IMG/VR virus record: IMGVR_UViG_3300042691_013558
Location: 1-21,080 of that record
Source of the DNA: a virus
Reading direction: 5' to 3' (one strand)
DNA length: 21,080 nucleotides
Positions 1 to 5,299 of the stretch are shown here, one piece after another. Within the stretch, counting starts at the first letter, position 1. Each line of letters starts with the position of its first letter. The notes beneath the pieces were generated by a model. That model was not told the DNA's origin. It made no database searches and worked only from the letters and a program-made list of their open reading frames with translations. Made by a program: the position numbers and the translations under genes.

Positions 1-44
1 ACTGGTACGTCAAAGACATCGGATAATGTATCATTAATTTTCAT
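1..44 (-). CDS. 5' end of an unidentified leftward gene, cut by window edge
   Basis: Only the first 14 codons are inside the window; they read MKINDTLSDVFDVP and a further partial codon region, with no stop before the edge. The ATG (44-42, minus strand) overlaps the TAA of the preceding holin-like gene as TAATG, and an AGGAA sequence sits 6 bases upstream, so the start is well supported and translational coupling is likely. The short amphipathic start ending in FDV vaguely recalls N-termini of small DNA-packaging or virion proteins in T4 relatives, but 14 residues are too few to identify it. I leave the product unnamed. Confidence 0.6.
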   Translation of the reverse strand, partial: MKINDTLSDVFDVP

Positions 45-490
45 TAATCGTTCCTAGTGTTTCTTGTTGGTGGATCGTCTGGTTCCAACTCCAGTACTGG
101 TTGTCTTGGTACTGGTCTGACTGTTGGTGGAGCGATTGGGGCAGGTGCTACTTGGGGTGTTCCATATGTTGTAATGACGCTTTGTGCCACAGGTTGCATA
201 CCACCATTGTTTGCTCCTGCCATCTTTTCTTGCGTACGACCGAATGCTGCGATACCTAGTACTGCACCCATGGCGATGTGGAATAAACCAGCACCTTGTA
301 GCGTTAGTGGGTTCCATTGTGTATTAACTGAACCATGGGTAGTTGCCTGTAGCAAACTCCACAATACTGGAAATACCACCATGTCCATCATACACACTAC
401 CATGTACATCCAACCCATCATTGGACGCCACTTAGAGTTCATCCAATCTTCTTTTTTCGTTTCGCTTTCGCTTTTAATTTCTTCTGCCAT
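44..490 (-). CDS. Small two-helix membrane protein, probable holin
   Basis: The 148-residue product has a charged N-terminus (residues 1-22), a strongly hydrophobic Met-rich segment (about 24-48, following the motif KWRPMMGW), a second hydrophobic segment (about 68-84), and a hydrophilic Pro-rich C-terminus. A Trp-Arg-Pro start to the first helix is typical of the '3TM' holin family (GTA-holin type) found in many phages; holins open the inner membrane to release lysis enzymes. I see only two clear helices, so the family call is an inference. The frame stays open up to a GTG at 538, which would overlap the upstream gene. I prefer the ATG at 490 because GGAGAG lies 4 bases before it and no good site precedes the GTG or the ATG at 502. 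It follows the gp54-like gene by 25 bases and overlaps the next gene by 1 base. Confidence 0.6.
   Translation of the reverse strand: MAEEIKSESETKKEDWMNSKWRPMMGWMYMVVCMMDMVVFPVLWSLLQATTHGSVNTQWNPLTLQGAGLFHIAMGAVLGIAAFGRTQEKMAGANNGGMQPVAQSVITTYGTPQVAPAPIAPPTVRPVPRQPVLELEPDDPPTRNTRND
51..55 (-). promoter_or_regulatory. Ribosome binding site for the edge-truncated gene
   Basis: AGGAA on the minus strand lies 6 bases before the ATG at 44-42, inside the 3' end of the holin-like gene. It supports reading the few codons left of 44 as a real gene. Confidence 0.55.
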
Positions 491-494
491 CTTA

Positions 495-500
495 CTCTCC
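495..500 (-). promoter_or_regulatory. Ribosome binding site deciding the holin start
   Basis: GGAGAG on the minus strand, with 4 bases to the ATG at 490-488 (6 from the GGAG core). It favours this start over the upstream ATG at 502 and GTG at 538. Confidence 0.55.
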
Positions 501-515
501 ATTTTGTTTTTATTA

Positions 516-1295
516 TTATCCGAAAGAGAATCCACCACCTAAAGATCCACCGAGGTATGAACCTACTGGGTCTTTGGCGAAAGAGTTAAAACTGTCTTGA
601 AAAGAATTAAACTGATTAACGTAACTAGACATTCCACTATCTTGAAAATAGTTAGTAACAAGGTTACCAAGAATATTATCCATATCGAGAGCAGCAAACA
701 CATCACCATCTGCCAGTACTGGTGGGTTGTCAATATTTGCCAATGCTGATTCAGATGCTGCTGCCTCACCAGCAACTGCTCTCCAATATTTGTACTGCAT
801 AGTCACTTGAAGTTTCATAAGTTCTTTGGAACCATAATCTAACTGGATTGGGCTAATTGCTTTTGGGTAGCACTCAAATAATGTAAGAGCATAAGTTCTT
901 TTATCTTCTACGTTGTGTACCCACAATTCAATATTGCTAACATACTCTTCGTAATAGTTACCTGCTCTTGTGTATGGGTCAAAAATACTATTGTGCCAAT
1001 CATCAAAGTATTCTTTCACTTTAAAATCAGAGTCAACATAGAACGACATATTGATTGGTTCATACGATCTCTCGTAGGGCACTTCTCTAGTTTCGCCAAA
1101 TATTTTTGAAGGTGATGTTAGTATTGTTGATCCAGGTATTTGTGTGTTCTCGCAGTATAAACCAAGAAGCTTGTTTCCGCTGGTGTAGCTGCTAGAATTG
1201 TTTCGGTTCGGCATTACTACGAAGTAACGATTACTTCTAGCAACCCCTTTTTGCATCTCAGCTACAAAGTCTTGGAGTAATGGTGCTTGGCTCAT
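516..1295 (-). CDS. 54: Tail-tube-fold protein, probable baseplate tail tube initiator (gp54-like)
   Basis: This 259-residue protein shows the pattern of the T4 gp19/gp54 tube family: an early NRYFVVMP strand, a GLYCENTQIPG segment (about residues 45-56), and a core running through YERSYEPINMSFYVDSDF to LDYGSKELMKLQVTMQYKYW (about 70-170). The tail is helical and ends Gly-rich. In T4, gp19 (163 aa) is the tube subunit, and gp54 (320 aa) sits on gp48 to start tube growth. I favour gp54 because the neighbours are baseplate and completion genes, the protein is longer than a plain tube subunit, and no sheath gene adjoins it. A second tube subunit or gp19 itself remains possible. Its ATG overlaps the TGA of the upstream 199-aa gene (ATGA), with AGGAAG about 11 bases upstream. 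Confidence 0.65.
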   Translation of the reverse strand: MSQAPLLQDFVAEMQKGVARSNRYFVVMPNRNNSSSYTSGNKLLGLYCENTQIPGSTILTSPSKIFGETREVPYERSYEPINMSFYVDSDFKVKEYFDDWHNSIFDPYTRAGNYYEEYVSNIELWVHNVEDKRTYALTLFECYPKAISPIQLDYGSKELMKLQVTMQYKYWRAVAGEAAASESALANIDNPPVLADGDVFAALDMDNILGNLVTNYFQDSGMSSYVNQFNSFQDSFNSFAKDPVGSYLGGSLGGGFSFG

Positions 1296-1891
1296 TTGGT
1301 AAGTTTCTTCCTGCTATCTGCCCACACTTTGGTGGTAGTGGCTTTCTTGAACTGTTCGACTGGTAGCATCATTGCTGTCATCCAATCTTCAGCTTCTATT
1401 TTTCTGAACTGCGATCTAACATGATCAACTAGGTATTCTTTAACGCAAGGCTGAGCCAGCGCCAGTCTTGATGTGTTAGCCAATAGCTGCCAACTTAACT
1501 TTAGTCTTGTGACTTCATCTAGGTTCTTATTGTTTGCATAAAGCATAAGTCTATCCAACAACATGATACGAAGTGGGTACGGCAAGTAGTGCATATTCAA
1601 ACCAAGAAATCCGTTTGGTGTTTTTGCAAAAGGAAACACTAGCGGAAAGGTATCATAGTAAGGTAGAGTTGCCTTGGTCTTTGGATCGTATACAAACATG
1701 TATAAAAAACCAGGCATAACTCTTGGTCGAAGAGCAGTTTTATCTGCCCTCAACAGTTGTGCGGGAGTTACCTTCTCGGTTCGGAGAAGAGCAATTTGTC
1801 CTTGAAACCAACTTCTCGACTTCGTAACAGCTGTACGGTCGTATTTGTATTTATCAAAGACATCTTTAAATGATTTTCTAGTATTTGCCAT
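1292..1891 (-). CDS. Conserved T4-like protein of unknown function, likely virion-associated
   Basis: The product is 199 residues, basic at both ends, with a distinctive core: MPGFLYMFVYDPKTK (about 58-72), a YYDTFPLVFPF segment (about 77-87) and GFLGLNMHYLPYPLRIMLLD (about 93-112). The Y-D-x-F-P plus GFLGLN-HYLP combination recurs, as I remember it, in non-T-even T4 relatives, usually as an unnamed structural or hypothetical protein. The C-terminal half is helical and charged. There is no signal peptide, membrane helix or catalytic motif I recognise. It lies between gp4 (11 bases upstream) and the gp54-like gene (4-base overlap downstream), so a role in tail or neck completion is plausible by context only. 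Its ribosome binding site is weak: the bases before the ATG are nearly all A and T. Confidence 0.75.
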   Translation of the reverse strand: MANTRKSFKDVFDKYKYDRTAVTKSRSWFQGQIALLRTEKVTPAQLLRADKTALRPRVMPGFLYMFVYDPKTKATLPYYDTFPLVFPFAKTPNGFLGLNMHYLPYPLRIMLLDRLMLYANNKNLDEVTRLKLSWQLLANTSRLALAQPCVKEYLVDHVRSQFRKIEAEDWMTAMMLPVEQFKKATTTKVWADSRKKLTK

Positions 1892-1902
1892 AAATATATT
1901 TA

Positions 1903-2340
1903 TTACTTCAATCCGAGTTCTTTTTCAGTAATGATGATAAACTTCCAACCTCTGTCAGTTGCCCATGTCTTTGCTGCTGCCCATTTAGCCTGATTTAGCA
2001 TAAAAGTAGCAGACTCTTTCAGATACCTTTGAGTTTGACGTCCAGGGAATGCTGGTGGCTGGGTTTGCTTTAGTGGTTTTATCTCTACAAGATAGGTAGC
2101 CAATAATCCCTGACGGTTTTTCACTTGGATTCTGAAATCTATAAAATAACGATGGATAGTCTTTCTCATTGGACATCGGTACGGAACAATAGTTTCCTCA
2201 GAAGACCAAGAGAGAATATTTGGATTGTGATCACACCAAATTGCGAATTTAGTCTCCCAACTCGACCTCATAACTATATTTGTTGGGTCACCTTTATACT
2301 TTTCAGGGTGTATTGGAACATATCTTCTTTTATGATACAT
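1903..2340 (-). CDS. 4: Head completion protein with nuclease-like fold (gp4)
   Basis: The 145-residue product matches T4 gp4 (150 aa) in length and in its march of motifs: EKYKGDP near residue 13, RSSWE (25-29), HNPNILSWSSE (38-48), IVPY (51-54), RYFIDF (64-69) and VEIKP (85-89). Glu29, Asp68 and Glu86-x-Lys88 have the spacing of a TnsA-like PD-(D/E)xK nuclease core. T4 gp4 (also gp50/65) acts on filled heads before tail joining; a nuclease activity is inferred from the fold family. It is the first gene of the leftward block, starting 52 bases from the divergent gp48 start. A GAG about 8 bases upstream is a weak ribosome site. Confidence 0.88.
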   Translation of the reverse strand: MYHKRRYVPIHPEKYKGDPTNIVMRSSWETKFAIWCDHNPNILSWSSEETIVPYRCPMRKTIHRYFIDFRIQVKNRQGLLATYLVEIKPLKQTQPPAFPGRQTQRYLKESATFMLNQAKWAAAKTWATDRGWKFIIITEKELGLK

Positions 2341-2363
2341 AAATAACTCTATCGAATAAATAA
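2338..2363 (+). promoter_or_regulatory. 48: Candidate tandem late promoters for the rightward baseplate block
   Basis: Two octamers fit the NATAAATA late -10 motif of T4-like phages: CATAAATA at 2339-2345 region (2338-2345, overlapping the gp4 start codon) and AATAAATA at 2355-2362. The second lies 30 bases before the gp48 ATG at 2393, which leaves room for a short leader. T4-type late promoters need no -35 box, so the octamer alone is the signal. Confidence 0.5.
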
Positions 2364-2373
2364 CAACTTTTTC

Positions 2374-2381
2374 TATTTAGA
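2374..2381 (-). promoter_or_regulatory. Candidate leftward late promoter for gp4
   Basis: The minus strand reads TCTAAATA, one mismatch from the T4 late -10 element TATAAATA, 33 bases before the gp4 ATG. It sits in the only divergent gap of the window, where a leftward promoter is needed, but the second base is off consensus, so support is moderate at best. Confidence 0.35.
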
Positions 2382-2392
2382 GATCCAGAAAC

Positions 2393-3445
2393 ATGGCAGA
2401 ACAGACAACTCCAAAAGATCCAGCTACAGGCACTAGAGCTGCAGTTCGCAAGCAAGAGAGCCGTAGTAATGACAAATATAACAAGGATCAACACACCTAT
2501 CCATCGGATTTGTTGTCTAATCGAACTGCGTATGGCGGAAACTATGTTATTTTCTTCATCAACGTTGCCGAAGGTGGTAAGCTGGATCAATCTGGTGCCA
2601 AAACTATTTCAGCAGCAGACGTCCCTCCAAGAGAAGCTGGTGAGTTACATGGAAAAGATTATACTAAGGGAGAAGCTGTCACTGGCGCTGGTATTATGGG
2701 TTTGGTTGCTGGTAACGTTGCAGGGACGAGCGGACTAGTAGCAGGTGGTATTTCTGCAGCTGGCGCAGCAGCCATCCCAACAAACGGTACGTTAACACGT
2801 GCAACTAAAAGACTTGAGACAGCCATTGCGCTTTACATGCCGAACCAAGTTGGTATTCGTTACGGTATGCAGTGGGAAGAAGAAAGTATGGGTAACTTAA
2901 TTGCAATGATGGAAGGTGGTGAGGCATTAAAGAATGCTGTCACAGGAGATCTATCTAAAGCATCAAATACAGTTAGAAGTATTGCTGCTAACTTAGCTAT
3001 CAGCGCTGGAACTCCAGGCGCAGGTGCCATTGCTCGTGGCGGTGGTGTTGCTGCTAACCCAAGAAAAGAACAAGTGTTTAAAGGTGTTGACTATCGTTCC
3101 TTTCAATTTAACTATCAGTTCTATCCTAAGAGTAGCACTGAAGCTAATAAGGTTATGGAAATTATTCATGCGTTTAAGTACCACATGCATCCAGAGTTTA
3201 AAGACGATAAAGGTTTTTTGTATACTTACCCTTCAGAATTTGATATTATCTACTACAACGGTGGTAGCGAGAACACCAATTTACATAAGCACACGTCTTG
3301 CGTTTTAAAAGAGATGAACGTAAACTACACACCACAAGGGCAGTTCAATGCCTTTTCAGATGGTACTCCAATGCAAATTAACGTAGACATGACGTTCTTA
3401 GAGTTGGCTCTATTGACAAAAGATTCTATCGACAAGGGCATGTAA
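2393..3445 (+). CDS. 48: Baseplate tail tube cap (gp48-like)
   Basis: The 350-residue product is close to T4 gp48 (364 aa). The C-terminal third carries the tube-like signature of the gp48/gp54 pair: NPRKEQVFKGVDYRSFQFNY (about 222-241), FYPKSSTEANKVMEII, then a helix and a FDIIYYNGG to VNYTPQGQFNAF stretch. In T4, gp48 binds the gp27 hub and carries gp54 and the tail tube. The N-terminus is hydrophilic and Lys-rich. About residues 98-130 form a long Gly/Ala/Val-rich low-complexity segment that looks membrane-like but lies inside a virion protein. This is the first gene of the rightward block; its TAA overlaps the gp53 ATG (TAATG). Confidence 0.82.
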   Translation: MAEQTTPKDPATGTRAAVRKQESRSNDKYNKDQHTYPSDLLSNRTAYGGNYVIFFINVAEGGKLDQSGAKTISAADVPPREAGELHGKDYTKGEAVTGAGIMGLVAGNVAGTSGLVAGGISAAGAAAIPTNGTLTRATKRLETAIALYMPNQVGIRYGMQWEEESMGNLIAMMEGGEALKNAVTGDLSKASNTVRSIAANLAISAGTPGAGAIARGGGVAANPRKEQVFKGVDYRSFQFNYQFYPKSSTEANKVMEIIHAFKYHMHPEFKDDKGFLYTYPSEFDIIYYNGGSENTNLHKHTSCVLKEMNVNYTPQGQFNAFSDGTPMQINVDMTFLELALLTKDSIDKGM

Positions 3446-3972
3446 TGACATACTTTACAAAATTTCCTCAGATCTATTACGACTTCAAAGTTGGTGGAGT
3501 AAATGATCCATCTACTTTGATGGTTATTAGAGATATTACGCACAACGTTCGCATTAGAAAAGAAGTTCTATCCAACGTTGTTCTATATGACTACTATCAT
3601 ATTCAAGACGGTGAAACTCCAGAAATCATTTCTGAGAAAGTTTACGGTAGCCCTCTTTATCATTGGGTTATTATGATGAGCAATGAAAGGTTTGATTATA
3701 TTGATGACTTTCCTTTAAGCGCAGCAGCTTTGGAAGTTCACATCGATAAGTTGTATGGTGCCAACAGAAATGCTGTACGCCATTACGTATATGATGGCTT
3801 AATAGTTAACTCTGATTATCCTGGGGCAACCTCTGTAAGTAATGCAGACTATGAATATGCACGCAATGAACGTAAGGCTAGAATTAAACTTATCAAGCCT
3901 TCTTTACTACAACAAATTTTAAGAGAATATGATGGAGCTTTTACCCAAGGATTAATTCCTAAGGTTGCATAA
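3445..3972 (+). CDS. 53: Baseplate wedge protein gp53
   Basis: The 175-residue product resembles T4 gp53 (196 aa): an N-terminal YFTKFPQIYYDF, an ITHNVRIRKEVLSN segment, then the LysM-like core EIISEKVYGSPLYHWVIMMS (about 59-78), directly comparable to the GNPQLYWVLLMCND region of T4 gp53. The C-terminus KIKLIKPSLLQQILREY-type helix also matches. In T4, gp53 clamps adjacent wedges around the hub. Its ATG overlaps the gp48 stop by one base, suggesting translational coupling, and the gp27 gene starts 2 bases after its stop. Confidence 0.85.
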   Translation: MTYFTKFPQIYYDFKVGGVNDPSTLMVIRDITHNVRIRKEVLSNVVLYDYYHIQDGETPEIISEKVYGSPLYHWVIMMSNERFDYIDDFPLSAAALEVHIDKLYGANRNAVRHYVYDGLIVNSDYPGATSVSNADYEYARNERKARIKLIKPSLLQQILREYDGAFTQGLIPKVA

Positions 3973-3974
3973 TT

Positions 3975-5294
3975 ATGGCAGAATCTGAAAATAAAAATAA
4001 CAAAATTTTACGTGACCCCAACATTCTTAGAAGTGCTGGGGATATAACTGTTGAGAAAATTGTCATCACATCAAGTAAAGGTGTGAAACTTGATGTAGTG
4101 AATCAAATGATGCAGATTCAAATTTATGAGGACATGTTTCAGACATTTACTTCTGGTAACATCGTTCTTGATGATTCTCTTGACCTAATTAACTTCTTCC
4201 CATTTATTGGTGAAGAATATCTTGAGTTAGACTTAAGAACACCAACCTTTAGTGAGGACGGAAAGAAAATTACTGGCAAGTTTTACATCTACAAAATGAC
4301 TGATCGATATAAGCATAAAGAAAAGGCAGTATACTATACTCTACACTTTATCAGTATCGAGGCATTGGTAGATATGAACATAAGATTTTCAAGAGCATTT
4401 GAGGGGTCACCATCTGACTTGGTTGATAAATTAGTCAGTAGTGATGACGGTATGAGATCCGCCAAGAAAATTGTTATTAAAGAACCTACTACTAACAAGA
4501 TTAAATTTATTGCATCTAATTGGAACCCATCACGTTGTCTATTGTTTGTCACCAAAGCAGCACAAAATGATATGCGTTCCAATTATTTATTTTTCGAGAA
4601 CAGAGATGGTTTCGTATTTTCTACACCAAACTATTTGTACAATTTACAACCTGTTGCTCAAAATTTTACATATTCAGCCAAAGACCGTAATATAGAAACT
4701 AGTGGTTCTTCAACTAAAGATTTGAACTACGACTATACTCGTATTCATGATTACAAATTACCAGTTGGTTTCAACTTTATTGATAGAGTTGCCAACGGTA
4801 TGTATGGTTCACGTATGACTACGCATGATTTGGTTACCAAGAAATACTCTAGTACAGTTTACTATGCTCCAACTGATTGGGAAAAACATCCACACCTAAA
4901 CAAGTATCCTATATGGAGTAAAAATCTAGCAACATCTACTTCTGCAGTTCAGATTGTAGAGCCAAAACATTACGGCATCTATAATGGGTTTGGAGATATT
5001 ACAAACACCAAGAACAATCTTTCCCGTATATCAATGATGAAACAGTTCGAGGGATTTAAATTGCAGATTAAAGTTAGCGGTAGAACTGATTATACTGTTG
5101 GTATGAAAGTGACAGTACAGTTACCTTCTATTGAACCAGCAAATGAGACAGATAGTGCTCAAAGCATTGAGGACAAGATGTTCTCTGGTACATATATTAT
5201 ATGTGCGATTAACCATAACATTAAACCAGATAAACATGAATGTTATATGGAGCTTGTAAAAGACTCTCTTATTTTTGATTTGAACGGAGGCTAA
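3975..5294 (+). CDS. 27: Baseplate central hub protein (gp27-like)
   Basis: The 439-residue product fits the gp27/VgrG-N hub family (T4 gp27 is 391 aa). Typical features are an N-terminal beta domain (DITVEKIVITSSKG, then IQIYEDMFQTFTSGNIVLDD at about 46-65), a second tube-like domain around GKFYIYKMTDRYKHKEKAVY (about 102-121), a RFSRAFEGSPSDLVDKLV helix, a WNPSRCLLFVTKAAQ helix, and a C-terminal barrel with VGMKVTVQLPS and SGTYIICAINHNI. Gp27 trimers form the torus that joins the six-fold tube to the three-fold gp5 spike. It lies immediately before gp5, its partner, and 2 bases after gp53; in T4 gp27 and gp5 are far apart. Confidence 0.85.
   Translation: MAESENKNNKILRDPNILRSAGDITVEKIVITSSKGVKLDVVNQMMQIQIYEDMFQTFTSGNIVLDDSLDLINFFPFIGEEYLELDLRTPTFSEDGKKITGKFYIYKMTDRYKHKEKAVYYTLHFISIEALVDMNIRFSRAFEGSPSDLVDKLVSSDDGMRSAKKIVIKEPTTNKIKFIASNWNPSRCLLFVTKAAQNDMRSNYLFFENRDGFVFSTPNYLYNLQPVAQNFTYSAKDRNIETSGSSTKDLNYDYTRIHDYKLPVGFNFIDRVANGMYGSRMTTHDLVTKKYSSTVYYAPTDWEKHPHLNKYPIWSKNLATSTSAVQIVEPKHYGIYNGFGDITNTKNNLSRISMMKQFEGFKLQIKVSGRTDYTVGMKVTVQLPSIEPANETDSAQSIEDKMFSGTYIICAINHNIKPDKHECYMELVKDSLIFDLNGG
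5286..5290 (+). promoter_or_regulatory. 5: Strong ribosome binding site of the spike gene
   Basis: GGAGG lies 9 bases before the ATG at 5300 and overlaps the last codons of the hub gene. It is the most consensus-like Shine-Dalgarno in the window. Confidence 0.6.
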
Positions 5295-5299
5295 TAATA

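Noticed and set aside
57-542. Rightward open frame of 161 codons opposite the holin-like gene
   Set aside because: It is antisense to a gene with convincing hydrophobic helices, good ribosome site and operon fit. Its product is low-complexity and Cys/Gly/Thr-rich, as expected from a complementary frame.
1848-1855. Leftward GATAAATA inside the 199-aa gene
   Set aside because: It matches NATAAATA but lies over 500 bases from the next leftward start and encodes Asp-Lys-Tyr in a Lys/Tyr-rich stretch.
1897-1904. Leftward AATAAATA just before the 199-aa gene
   Set aside because: It is only 5 bases from the start codon and overlaps the gp4 stop codon. The transcript would be leaderless, and the gene can be read from the gp4 promoter, so I treat it as AT-rich chance.
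2681-2790. Transmembrane helices in the gp48-like protein
   Set aside because: The segment is hydrophobic but mostly Gly and Ala, and the protein is a baseplate component by its C-terminal motifs, so I do not call it a membrane protein.
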